Below are positions 16,514 through 24,482 of a stretch of 64,000 bases of DNA, piece by piece. The stretch's first letter is position 1. Every line of letters starts with the position of its first letter. The notes beneath the pieces were generated by a model. The model ran no database searches and was not told the DNA's origin. It saw nothing but the letters and a program-made list of their open reading frames with translations. The position numbers and the translations under genes are program-made. Source of the stretch: Firmicutes bacterium UBA6113 (lineage in GTDB: Bacteria > Bacillota > Clostridia > Tissierellales > Sedimentibacteraceae); assembly GCA_002422545.1 (NCBI GenBank), contig DIWF01000014.1:1-64000 (forward strand). The letters run 5' to 3'.

Positions 16514-17863
16514 ATGGTACAAATAGAAATTTTTTTAGGAAATTTAGCCAATTTTTTATGGGGAAATTGGCTGATGTTTGCATTAATAGGCATAGGGGTA
16601 ATTTATTCTTTTGCAACAGGGTGGATACAAATCAGGAAATTTCCTTACGTAATGAAAAAATTTTTCAAAAATTCCAAAGAAAAATCAAATGAAAGCTATA
16701 ATGATAAAGAGATTACGGGTTTTCAAGCACTTCTAACTGCTCTTGGTAGTTGCATAGGAAGCGGTAATATTGTTGGCGTGTCCACAGCCATTATTGCAGG
16801 TGGAGCCGGTGCGCTTTTCTGGATGTGGGTTGCAGCATTTTTTGGTATGGCAACTAAATTTAGCGAAATTGTTTTGGGAATGACTTACAGAGCTCGCGAT
16901 AAGAAGGGGAATTATATAGGAGCACCAATGTATTATATTGCACATGGGTTAAAATCCTCTGCTTTAGGAGGAACGGTCGCAGTTTTATTATTTATTCAAA
17001 ATGCTGGTGGTACTTTAATTCAGTCTAATACTATAGCAAACATTGTGAATAGAGCATTCCACATTCCATACATTATAACTGGCTGTATAATTGCAGGTGT
17101 TATGATCTATATTATCAGAGGTGGTTTTATACGTTTGGCTCAAATAGCTCAAAAAATTGTTCCTTTAATGGTATTTCTATATATTCTTGGTGGAATTATA
17201 GTGGTTTTATTCAATATTACAGCTGTTCCTGATGTAGTAGAAAAAATTTTTACTCAAGCATTCACTTTTAAAGCTGGGGCTGGTGCTGCTGGGGGTATTA
17301 CCATTCGTGAAGCAATGCGTTATGGCGTAGCAAGAGGACTTTATTCTAATGAGGCTGGGGAAGGCACAGCGGCAGTTATACATTCTACTTCCAATTCGGA
17401 AAATCCCATTGAGCAAGGACTTTATGGTATTGTGGAAGTATTTGTAGACACTATTATTGTTTGCAGTACAACCGGTTTTGCATTGCTGTGCAGCGGAGTA
17501 ACTCTTCAAGGAGCCAATGCTGCGACTATAGCTGCAGAAGCATTTTCTTCCGTGTTTGCACCAATGGGATATGTAGTAAATATTTGTCTTATTTTATTTG
17601 CATCTACTTCTCTGATGAGTCAATGGTATTTTGGACATGTTAGTTTATTATATCTGCATAGTGAATTAGGGGCAAAAATCTATAAGGTATTATTTCCTCT
17701 GGCAATCATTATAGGCAGCTTAAGTTCTGTTAATATGGTGTGGTATATTCAAGACTGTGCTTTAGGGCTGCTAATTATTCCAAATATATTGGCATTATTA
17801 ATATTTATGCCAACTATACGAAAAAACACAAAAAAATATTTTTCTGAACATAGACGCAATTAA
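16514..17863 (+). CDS. Sodium:alanine symporter family (AGCS) protein
   Basis: A 449-residue membrane protein with about 11 hydrophobic segments. AGCS signatures include GFQALLTALGSCIGSGNIVGV near 70-90 and the EAMRYGVARGLYSNEAGEGTA region near 285-305. Members carry alanine, glycine or D-amino acids with Na+. I start it at ATG 16514, which has AAAGGAG seven bases upstream; the frame opens at 16448 but without a site. It completes the D-serine/amino-acid locus, although a terminator lies between it and the MFS gene. Confidence 0.9.
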   Translation: MVQIEIFLGNLANFLWGNWLMFALIGIGVIYSFATGWIQIRKFPYVMKKFFKNSKEKSNESYNDKEITGFQALLTALGSCIGSGNIVGVSTAIIAGGAGALFWMWVAAFFGMATKFSEIVLGMTYRARDKKGNYIGAPMYYIAHGLKSSALGGTVAVLLFIQNAGGTLIQSNTIANIVNRAFHIPYIITGCIIAGVMIYIIRGGFIRLAQIAQKIVPLMVFLYILGGIIVVLFNITAVPDVVEKIFTQAFTFKAGAGAAGGITIREAMRYGVARGLYSNEAGEGTAAVIHSTSNSENPIEQGLYGIVEVFVDTIIVCSTTGFALLCSGVTLQGANAATIAAEAFSSVFAPMGYVVNICLILFASTSLMSQWYFGHVSLLYLHSELGAKIYKVLFPLAIIIGSLSSVNMVWYIQDCALGLLIIPNILALLIFMPTIRKNTKKYFSEHRRN

Positions 17864-18189
17864 ACAATGGACTTTCAGCAGAGAGTCAGGTACGTTAGCA
17901 AAAGTAAGACGGGTGGTATGGGGGCCTAGTAGAATAGAATGTTCGGCTACGGTCTTTTTTATTTTAGCCCTTTATTAGCTCACGCAGTCTTGATACAGTT
18001 AATATTGATGCCCCGTTTTCCAATAATGACGAATACTAAGAAAATACTCAGAAGCATTAAAAATCTTAAGTATGATAGATTGTATATAAAAAAACTAGTA
18101 AGGCCTACAGCAGAATCCTACGTGAAGGCAGGCAATCATGAAAAAATGAACCTCTCAGTCGAGATACTGAAGGGCATTTCAATACTTAT
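17864..18189 (+). other. Gap with an open frame of doubtful coding value
   Basis: An 84-codon frame (17939-18193) ends against the convergent Crp/Fnr gene, but has no ribosome site. Its last 30 residues (for example KAGNHEKMNLSVEILKGIS) look protein-like, while the first 50 do not. I read it as a possible gene remnant. The stretch 17880-17955 is G-rich and contains GGGTGGTA, reminiscent of a T-box core but not a full one. No clear terminator for the symporter gene was found. Confidence 0.3.
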
Positions 18190-18837
18190 TTAGTCTATAA
18201 AGTAGCCAATAGAATTAAAGATGCCTGCTAAACCTTTCATATTAAGAATTTTGATTTCCTTGTAATGCTGGGTAATCAGTTTTTCCTCTGCAAAAATATT
18301 CAACAATCTCGTTACTGAGACCCTGTTCATGCCAGTTAATAATGCAATCTGTTCATGTGTATATTGGACTACATCACCAACACAGTTGGCGTATAGAAAA
18401 TAAGCTAACTTTTCATTGTTTTTCATAAAGCGATTACAACATATGTAATTAGATAATGTGATTATTTTATTAATAAAAAATTCCATAAGGTTAAGTATCG
18501 ATACTTTGTTTTTAATGCATTTTTCTAAAAATACATTAGCATCTATGGAGTATAGCTGCACGTCTGTAACAGAATCAACGCTGATTTTTCTTTTTTGAAT
18601 ATTAGACAGAGGTTCACTTCCAATAAGCTGATTTTCATCGATGAAAAAGAGTGTTATTTCGTCACCTCGTTCATTGAGACAGTATGTCCTGACACGGCCC
18701 TTCGAAACAAAATATATCTTATCTGTAGAATCGCCCTTTTGAAAGATTATTTCTCCGGGAGAGTATTTGTGGGCATGTCCGAATAATCTGAATATTTCAG
18801 CAACATTTAATTCTATATCTGTATTTTCTTGTATCAT
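18190..18837 (-). CDS. Crp/Fnr-family transcription regulator
   Basis: A 215-residue regulator. Residues 20-130 are a cyclic-nucleotide-binding-like beta barrel (FSPGEIIFQKGDSTDKIYFV-type start in YSPGEIIFQKGD, then GRVRTY and GDEITLFF). Residues 150-205 form the Crp winged helix with the recognition stretch THEQIALLTGMNRVSVTRLL. There are no N-terminal Fe-S cysteines as in FNR, so it senses something else, such as a chlorinated or aromatic compound, CO or redox state (family knowledge). It is divergent from the dehydrogenase/aco operon and may control it through the palindrome at 18902-18920. Start supported by AGGAGTG. Confidence 0.88.
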   Translation of the reverse strand: MIQENTDIELNVAEIFRLFGHAHKYSPGEIIFQKGDSTDKIYFVSKGRVRTYCLNERGDEITLFFIDENQLIGSEPLSNIQKRKISVDSVTDVQLYSIDANVFLEKCIKNKVSILNLMEFFINKIITLSNYICCNRFMKNNEKLAYFLYANCVGDVVQYTHEQIALLTGMNRVSVTRLLNIFAEEKLITQHYKEIKILNMKGLAGIFNSIGYFID

Positions 18838-18901
18838 AATGCACTCCTGTTAATGAAGTTATTTTTCAAATGTAACAAATACTACAATTGATTTTAAGTT
18901 A

Positions 18902-18920
18902 TTGTGTTATTATATCACAA
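18902..18920. promoter_or_regulatory. Crp/Fnr-type operator candidate
   Basis: TTGTG-N9-CACAA, with the inner TCACA of the Crp consensus on the right half. It sits in the divergent region, 65 bases upstream of the regulator start and about 180 before the dehydrogenase gene. Confidence 0.4.
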
Positions 18921-18925
18921 AATGG

Positions 18926-18939
18926 TAAAAACGTTTACA
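18926..18939 (+). promoter_or_regulatory. CcpA cre-like site
   Basis: TAAAAACGTTTACA matches the cre pattern WGNAANCGNWWNCW at all but one position. The 11-mer AACGTTTACAT recurs at 27684-27694 upstream of the peptide transporter. Catabolite control of aco-type operons is known in Bacillus. Confidence 0.4.
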
Positions 18940-19103
18940 TATTTTTAAAATATAATAGGCAGCAAAGGATAATTTATAATCAAAATTTTCAATAGGTTTT
19001 AAATAGTCCTTTTTTTAATATATGTTGCTACGAAAAACATAAATAATTAAACATAAAATGCTCAAAATCAAGCGGATGACTATTATTTGAAAGAGGTGAA
19101 GTA

Positions 19104-20141
19104 ATGAATAAAACTATGAAATGCATAGTAAAGGTAAGTGCTGGTCCTGGTAATTTAGAATTGTGGGAGAAACCGATTCCATCACCCAAAGCAGGAGAGG
19201 TACTCATCAAGGTCCATTTAACTGCAATCTGCGGTACAGACATTCATATTAAGGATTGGGAAGAATTTGCTGCAAAACGTATGTCTCCGCCTACTATAAT
19301 CGGACATGAATTCTGTGGAGAGATTATTGAGGTTGGTCATGGTGTCAGCGAAGAGCGATTAGGACAATTAGTATCTGCCGAAAGCCATATAGCATGTCAT
19401 AAATGTTCCTTATGCCTTGATGGCAAGGAGAATCTGTGCATCAATACAAAAGCAATAGGTGTTCATGTAGACGGCTGTTTTGCTGAATATGTGACAATAC
19501 CTTCAGAAAATGCTTATGTTTGCAATCCGGATATTTCAGAAGAAAATAATGCAATGCTGGAACCTCTTGGTGTTGCTGTTCATGCTGCAACAAAAGTGGA
19601 TCTGGGCGGCAAGATTGTGGCAGTAACCGGCTGTGGGCCAATAGGACTTATGGCCACTACAGTGGCTAAAAAGCTTGGTGCTGCAAAAGTTATATGTGTA
19701 GAGCCTAACAGCTACCGTGCCGAAGCAGCGTATAAAATGGGAGCTGATATTGTATTGGATCCAATCAATTGCAACATTGTAGAAGAAATGCGCAGGGAGT
19801 GTGAAGGTCTTGGACCGGATGTGGTGTTGGAATTCTCAGGCAACGTAGGAGGAATCCAGGCAGCTACAAAATATATTCGTGCTGGTGGTTCTATTGTGGT
19901 TGGAGGTTTGCCTAGCCGTGAGGTTTCTCTTAACTTTACAGAAACATTCTACCGAGGAGTAAATCTGATTGGAATCAGCGGACGTGAAATGTATCATACA
20001 TGGAAGGTTATGAAAGGATTGCTTGACTCAGGTATGGATGTATCCGGCTGTGTAAGTCATATCCTGCCAATGGAAGAGTTCAATAAGGCATTTGAACTTT
20101 TAGATTCCGGTAAGGCTCTTAAAATATTGCTGAGACCTTAG
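19104..20141 (+). CDS. Zn-dependent threonine/butanediol-type dehydrogenase
   Basis: A 345-residue medium-chain dehydrogenase. Catalytic zinc ligands lie in ICGTDIHI and GHEFCGEI; the structural zinc set is CHKCSLCLDGKENLC; the NAD motif is VTGCGPIGLMA. The C-terminal GREMYHTWKVM recalls L-threonine 3-dehydrogenase, but context (acoABC directly downstream) also fits a 2,3-butanediol dehydrogenase feeding acetoin to the Aco complex. Sequence alone does not decide. A strong AAAGAGGTGAAGTA site precedes the ATG. It likely shares a transcript with acoABC (88-base gap, no terminator seen). Confidence 0.88.
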   Translation: MNKTMKCIVKVSAGPGNLELWEKPIPSPKAGEVLIKVHLTAICGTDIHIKDWEEFAAKRMSPPTIIGHEFCGEIIEVGHGVSEERLGQLVSAESHIACHKCSLCLDGKENLCINTKAIGVHVDGCFAEYVTIPSENAYVCNPDISEENNAMLEPLGVAVHAATKVDLGGKIVAVTGCGPIGLMATTVAKKLGAAKVICVEPNSYRAEAAYKMGADIVLDPINCNIVEEMRRECEGLGPDVVLEFSGNVGGIQAATKYIRAGGSIVVGGLPSREVSLNFTETFYRGVNLIGISGREMYHTWKVMKGLLDSGMDVSGCVSHILPMEEFNKAFELLDSGKALKILLRP

Positions 20142-20229
20142 AAATGGTATTTGTAAAAGGAAACACCTATGCTTCTAAAATAATAAAAATAATTTAAAAA
20201 TAATATTAAATATTACAAGGAGGAACATA

Positions 20230-21195
20230 ATGGCTTATTCAAAGGATTTTTTAACTGAGCTTTATAAAGAATTAGTTGAATTAAGATTGTTTGAAGAAAA
20301 ATTAGTAGAGATTTACGCTCTGGGAAAAGTACCCGGACATATTCACAGCGGAGTAGGTCAGGAGGCTACTTTTGTAGGAACTCTTGCAACAAGAAAAGAT
20401 GGCGACTATTATAAAATTTCTCATAGACCTGTTGGTACAGCAGCAATTATAGGAGTTCCCTTAAATACAGTATTCTCTGAAATTATGGGTAAAAGAGACG
20501 GCAATTCAGGCGGAAGAGGCGGAGTAAACCATGTAGCTTTGCTGAGCAAAGGTATGCTTGGTTTTTCAGGAACTCTAGGCAGTGATATGGCAGTAGGTGT
20601 TGGTGCAGGATTAACTATCAGAAAAAATAAAACTGACAATTTAGTATATGTATATTTCGGAGACGGAACTGCAAACAGAGGTGCTGTTTATGAAGCAATA
20701 AATCTTGCTGCCGCATGGAAGCTTCCTGTACTTTTCATTTGCGAAAACAATCAGTTTGCCATTTCCACACATGTATCAGAAGCTTCACCCGTTAAAAATC
20801 CAGGAGCAGACAGAGCTGCTGCCTATGGAATACCTTCAAAAATAGTTGACGGTACAGATGTTCTGGATGTATATGAAGGTGCCAAGGAACTTGCAGAATA
20901 CGTAAGAAGCGGTAAGGGTCCGGCCATACTTGAAGCCAAGTCATACAGATGGAGAGGTCATTTTGAAGGTGATCAGATGAAATATCGCGATGCAAGTGTG
21001 ACTGAAGAATGGATGAAAAAAGACAGCGTTGAAAAAATGGAAAAATATCTGTTAGAAAACAATTTTATAACAGAAAATGAAATCACTAAAATTCGTGAAG
21101 AAATAAATGTTGAACTGGATAAGGCTATTGAATTTGCGGAGGCAAGTCCTGCTACCCCTGCTGAAGAAATTTATGAATATTTGTATGTTAAATAA
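20230..21195 (+). CDS. acoA: 2-oxoacid/acetoin dehydrogenase E1 alpha
   Basis: A 321-residue thiamine-diphosphate enzyme subunit. The ThDP motif GDGTANRGAVYEA continues to the conserved ICENNQFA, and HRPVG marks the active site. Length and GHIHSGVGQEA start match AcoA. With E1 beta it decarboxylates acetoin or a 2-oxoacid and passes the acyl or acetaldehyde group to E2. First of three tightly spaced subunit genes, with AAGGAGGAACATA before the ATG. Confidence 0.9.
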   Translation: MAYSKDFLTELYKELVELRLFEEKLVEIYALGKVPGHIHSGVGQEATFVGTLATRKDGDYYKISHRPVGTAAIIGVPLNTVFSEIMGKRDGNSGGRGGVNHVALLSKGMLGFSGTLGSDMAVGVGAGLTIRKNKTDNLVYVYFGDGTANRGAVYEAINLAAAWKLPVLFICENNQFAISTHVSEASPVKNPGADRAAAYGIPSKIVDGTDVLDVYEGAKELAEYVRSGKGPAILEAKSYRWRGHFEGDQMKYRDASVTEEWMKKDSVEKMEKYLLENNFITENEITKIREEINVELDKAIEFAEASPATPAEEIYEYLYVK

Positions 21196-21210
21196 TGAGG
21201 AGGAATTAAT

Positions 21211-22179
21211 ATGCTGGTAACTTACGGACAGGCAATTGGCGATGCTATAAAAGAAGAAATGCGTAAAGATGATAATGTAATTTTATATGGCGAAGATGTT
21301 GCGCAAATGGGAAATATTTTTGGTATAACAAAAGGAATCCTTGAAGAATTCGGATCTGACAGGGTAAAAAACACACCTATTGTTGAAACTGCCATTATTG
21401 GAAGTGCCATTGGAGCTGCCGTTACAGGACTTAGACCATGTGTTGAATTGATGTATGCGGATTTTTCACTGGTTGCATTCAACGAGCTGTTCCATTGTGT
21501 AGGCAAATGGAGATACATGCATGGACCTGAATTTAAACTTCCACTGGTTGTAAGAAGTGCCATGGGTTCTTCCTTTGGTGCAGGAGCTGAACATTCAAAC
21601 TGTCTTGAAAGTCTATATATGCATGCTACAGGACTTACAATTGTGAGCCCTTCATGTGCATATGATGCCAAAGGACTTCTTAAAACTGCCATTCGTTCAG
21701 ACGACCCTGTTCTTTTCTTTGAGCATAAACAGCTTTATCAGACAAAAGAAAATATTCCTGACGAAGAGTACACAATTCCTTTTGGTGTCGCAGATATTAA
21801 AAGAGAAGGAACAGATGTAACTGTAATTGCTGTGGGGCTCATGGTTAAGAAAACTCTTGAAGCAGCAGAAATTCTTGCAAAAAAAGGTATAAGCATTGAA
21901 GTTATAGACCCAAGGACACTTGTACCTTTTGACAAAGAAACTGTTTTTGAATCTGTAAGAAAAACTCACAGAGCTGTTGTTGTAGAGGAAAGCAATAAGA
22001 CTGCCGGAATCGGTGCCGAGCTTGCAGCAATGCTTCAGGAAGAAATGTATGATGAGCTGGATGGACCCATTGTAAGGGTTGCAGCTTTAGATGTTCCTCT
22101 GCCATATAATATAGCACTGGAAAAATACTGCATTCCTGATGCAAATAAAATTGTATCTGCTGTGGAAAGTTTGTTTTAA
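21211..22179 (+). CDS. acoB: 2-oxoacid/acetoin dehydrogenase E1 beta
   Basis: A 322-residue transketolase-like subunit: YGEDVAQMGNIFGITKGI at the N-terminus, the ThDP-side motif NTPIVETAIIGSAIGAA, HSNCLESLYMH and the C-terminal transketolase domain with VIDPRTLVPFD. It pairs with the E1 alpha encoded 15 bases upstream to form the alpha2beta2 E1. The start follows GAGGAGGAATTAAT. The downstream spacer before the E2 gene carries an unusual hairpin. Confidence 0.92.
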   Translation: MLVTYGQAIGDAIKEEMRKDDNVILYGEDVAQMGNIFGITKGILEEFGSDRVKNTPIVETAIIGSAIGAAVTGLRPCVELMYADFSLVAFNELFHCVGKWRYMHGPEFKLPLVVRSAMGSSFGAGAEHSNCLESLYMHATGLTIVSPSCAYDAKGLLKTAIRSDDPVLFFEHKQLYQTKENIPDEEYTIPFGVADIKREGTDVTVIAVGLMVKKTLEAAEILAKKGISIEVIDPRTLVPFDKETVFESVRKTHRAVVVEESNKTAGIGAELAAMLQEEMYDELDGPIVRVAALDVPLPYNIALEKYCIPDANKIVSAVESLF

Positions 22180-22195
22180 TGAAAAGAATTAAAAA

Positions 22196-22235
22196 AGGAG
22201 GAGGGTTAACGCTTCAATCGTTAACATAAAAATAT
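22196..22235 (+). promoter_or_regulatory. Ribosome site separated from start by a hairpin
   Basis: AGGAGGAGG (22196-22204) is followed at once by GTTAACG-CTTCAAT-CGTTAAC (22205-22225), a perfect 7-bp stem, and then ten bases to the ATG at 22236. Unfolded, the spacing is 31 bases, far too long; with the hairpin formed it is effectively ten. An in-frame stop (TAA, 22227-22229) rules out a longer protein. Confidence 0.6.
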
Positions 22236-23468
22236 ATGAGTTTTGAATTGCTAATGCCCAGAGCTGGTTTAACTATGGTAGAAGGCACCATAGTAACATG
22301 GAAAGTTGAAGAGGGCGCTCAAGTTAAGAAGGGTGACTCAATTCTTGAAATAGAAAATGAGAAAACAACTATGGATTTTGAATGTACTGCTGACGGATAT
22401 TTACATATTGTTGCAAAACCCGGTGATGTAGTTGCAGTAGGAAATATGACAGCTATTGTTGCTGAAACTTTAGAAGAATATAAAATTATAGCAAAGTCTC
22501 AAAAGGAAGTTGGAACAAACGAATGTGAGGATGATAAAGAACATGTTGAGAAAGTACAAGCCAAACAAACATCGTCTTCAGTAACAAGCAGCGGACATAT
22601 AAAAGCAACAGGTTTGGCAAAGAAAATTGCATCAACTGCCGGAATTGATATTAAAAAGGTCGAAGGAACAGGACCAAACGGTAGAATTGTTGCTAAGGAT
22701 ATTGATGATTATATTAAGAACATGGAAAATGTTAACGCTTCAGCTTCTGTAGTCAATGTTCAACAAAATGAAGGGTACGAAAGTCCTGAAATCATACCTT
22801 TGACTGGTGTAAGACGTTCAATTGCAAAAAATATGTATGAAAGTCTTCAAAACATGGCACAGTCATCAGCTGCAGTGGAAGTTGATGTGACAAAATTGAA
22901 CGACATGAGAAAAGTACTTTTGGAAAAGAAGGATTTCATAGGATGTAAGGTTACTATGAATGACCTGCTTGCCATGGCTACTGTTAAAGTATTGAAAAAA
23001 CATCCTCTTGCCAATGCTACCTTTGACGGCAAAGATATCACCACATATCCTTATGTAAATCTTTCTGTTGCTGTAGGTGCAGAAGCCGGTCTTATGGTAC
23101 CGGTTCTCAAAAATGCCGACAGGATGACATTGTCGCAACTTAGCAATAATTTGAGAGATCTTGTTGAAAGAGCTAAAGACGGCAAGTTATTAAACGGTGA
23201 GCAGTCAGGTGGAACATTTACAATATCAAATGTAGGCATATTTCCTATTGATATAGCAACACCTATTATTAGTCCGCCGCAGGTTGCCATTATGGGATTT
23301 GGCCGCTCAGTTAAAAAAATGGTTGTTGTTGATGATGAGCCATGCATTAGGGTAATGATGAATTTATTTGTTACATTTGACCACAGAGTATTTGACGGCC
23401 TTGAGGTAGGCAGGATTATGTATGATATGAAGGAATATATTGAAAATCCTGAGTTAATCATGGTATAA
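22236..23468 (+). CDS. acoC: Dihydrolipoamide acyltransferase E2
   Basis: A 410-residue E2. Residues 1-78 are a lipoyl domain with the lipoylated lysine K43 in ENEKTTMDFE. Residues 120-160 form a peripheral-subunit-binding domain (ATGLAKKIASTAGID ... GPNGRIVAKDI). The C-terminal catalytic domain ends with TFDHRVFDGLEVG, the HxxxDG acyltransferase motif. It transfers the acyl group from E1 to CoA. No E3 (dihydrolipoamide dehydrogenase) gene is found nearby, so the complex must share one encoded elsewhere. Its start is unusual; see the hairpin just upstream. Confidence 0.92.
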   Translation: MSFELLMPRAGLTMVEGTIVTWKVEEGAQVKKGDSILEIENEKTTMDFECTADGYLHIVAKPGDVVAVGNMTAIVAETLEEYKIIAKSQKEVGTNECEDDKEHVEKVQAKQTSSSVTSSGHIKATGLAKKIASTAGIDIKKVEGTGPNGRIVAKDIDDYIKNMENVNASASVVNVQQNEGYESPEIIPLTGVRRSIAKNMYESLQNMAQSSAAVEVDVTKLNDMRKVLLEKKDFIGCKVTMNDLLAMATVKVLKKHPLANATFDGKDITTYPYVNLSVAVGAEAGLMVPVLKNADRMTLSQLSNNLRDLVERAKDGKLLNGEQSGGTFTISNVGIFPIDIATPIISPPQVAIMGFGRSVKKMVVVDDEPCIRVMMNLFVTFDHRVFDGLEVGRIMYDMKEYIENPELIMV

Positions 23469-23505
23469 ACATCTATTTATTTCCTTATTGAATTAGGAGG
23501 TTTAA

Positions 23506-23970
23506 ATGAAAAGTGCAAAGGGGCAAATTAAAAACGTATATGCTGTAAGGCTTGAAGCAGGCGAGGATATTATTGATGGCATTACAAAGTTATGCGAACA
23601 ATGCAGCATCAGACATGGTGCAATTGTTTCAGGAATAGGAAGTCTAAGCAAAGCTTCATTTTGTGATCCAGCACCATTTCCTGAAAAGCCAGGCGGTTAT
23701 GGATACGGAGAACCCATAGTGTTAGAAGGTGGCATTGAATTAATAAGTTTGTCCGGTGTTATATGCGAAGATGATAACAATAATGTCTCACTTCACATTC
23801 ATGGTGCATTTGCCGATGGTGAAGGAAAATCATATGCAGGACATTTAGTTAAAGAAAACTACGTCCTCATTACAGTGGAGTTAATCATTGAAGAGTTTGA
23901 AAACATCTATATGGCAAGAAAACTTGATGAAGAACGAGGCATGATGTTATTTACACCTATACAGATTTAA
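23506..23970 (+). CDS. PPC/DUF296 domain protein
   Basis: A 154-residue single-domain protein of the PPC (DUF296) family: YAVRLEAGEDIIDGI, GAIVSGIGSLSKASF, then SLHIHGAFADGEGKSYAGHL and ITVELIIEE. The family includes DNA-binding proteins in plants and metal-binding trimers in bacteria; the conserved His cluster HIHG could bind metal. Spacing of 37 bases behind acoC and a good AGGAGG site suggest it belongs to the aco transcript. Bacterial role is unknown. A palindromic repeat follows immediately. Confidence 0.83.
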   Translation: MKSAKGQIKNVYAVRLEAGEDIIDGITKLCEQCSIRHGAIVSGIGSLSKASFCDPAPFPEKPGGYGYGEPIVLEGGIELISLSGVICEDDNNNVSLHIHGAFADGEGKSYAGHLVKENYVLITVELIIEEFENIYMARKLDEERGMMLFTPIQI

Positions 23971-23994
23971 TATAATTACTATTTACTAATTTTG

Positions 23995-24046
23995 AGGGGA
24001 TGGTTTATATGATTGATAGCATTTGTCAATCATAAAGAACCGTCCC
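23995..24046. repeat. Palindromic repeat, GGGGACGGTT family, copy 2
   Basis: The left arm GGGATGGTTTATATGATTGA and the right arm TCAATCATAAAGAACCGTCCC pair over about 20 bases with two differences. The right arm is almost the same as the left part of copy 1 (11448-11467) in the opposite orientation. Lies 25 bases after the PPC gene. Confidence 0.7.
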
Positions 24047-24184
24047 TTGTCATTTTCATTGTCATTTATCGATTTGAGTCAAAAGTTACCATGTCAATTT
24101 ATTGATTTTTATATGGAAAAGTATACTTTAATACTATATAATATTAAAAAAGAGCGAAAAAATAAAAAAATTTGGAGGAATATT

Positions 24185-24454
24185 ATGAAGGTAAAAGTCT
24201 GTGTAGGTTCAAGCTGTACATTGCTGGGTTCAATGGGAATTTTAGATCAGATTGACGACTTGAAGGACATTATCAGTGAAGATGCAGATAACTATAATGA
24301 TGAAGAGTTGGAAGTAGAAGCAATTAAGTGTTTAGGATTTTGTAAAGAAACTGCTGAAAAAGTAGCTCCTGTAGTAGTTATAGATGACGAGATTATGTTT
24401 AACGCCACAAGTCAGACTGTAATGGAGAAAATTGTAAACAAAATGAGAAAGTGA
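24185..24454 (+). CDS. Thioredoxin-like [2Fe-2S] ferredoxin (NuoE/HydC-like)
   Basis: An 89-residue protein. Cysteines at C6 and C11 (KVCVGSSCTLLG) and at C50 and C54 (IKCLGFCKE) match the [2Fe-2S] site of thioredoxin-like ferredoxins, such as the NuoE C-terminal domain and hydrogenase-associated subunits. The upstream NuoE helical domain is missing, so it is a short stand-alone form. I start it at ATG 24185, which has TTGGAGGAAT just upstream; the open frame extends further but with no site. It lies 28 bases before the [FeFe]-hydrogenase gene and is probably its electron partner. Confidence 0.85.
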   Translation: MKVKVCVGSSCTLLGSMGILDQIDDLKDIISEDADNYNDEELEVEAIKCLGFCKETAEKVAPVVVIDDEIMFNATSQTVMEKIVNKMRK

Positions 24455-24482
24455 CGTAAGGTAACTATAGGAGGAAATTATA

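Noticed and set aside
17880..17960. T-box-like segment (AGAGAG, GGGTGGTA, later T run)
   Set aside because: The T-box core is not complete, no stem I or specifier loop can be drawn, and the following frame is not an amino-acid gene.
17939..18193. 84-codon frame as a genuine gene
   Set aside because: No ribosome site, the first half lacks protein-like character, and the end overlaps the convergent regulator gene. Kept only as a possible remnant in the gap entry.
21222..21692. 156-codon antisense frame in acoB
   Set aside because: Shadow of a conserved gene; no ribosome site and no recognisable domain.
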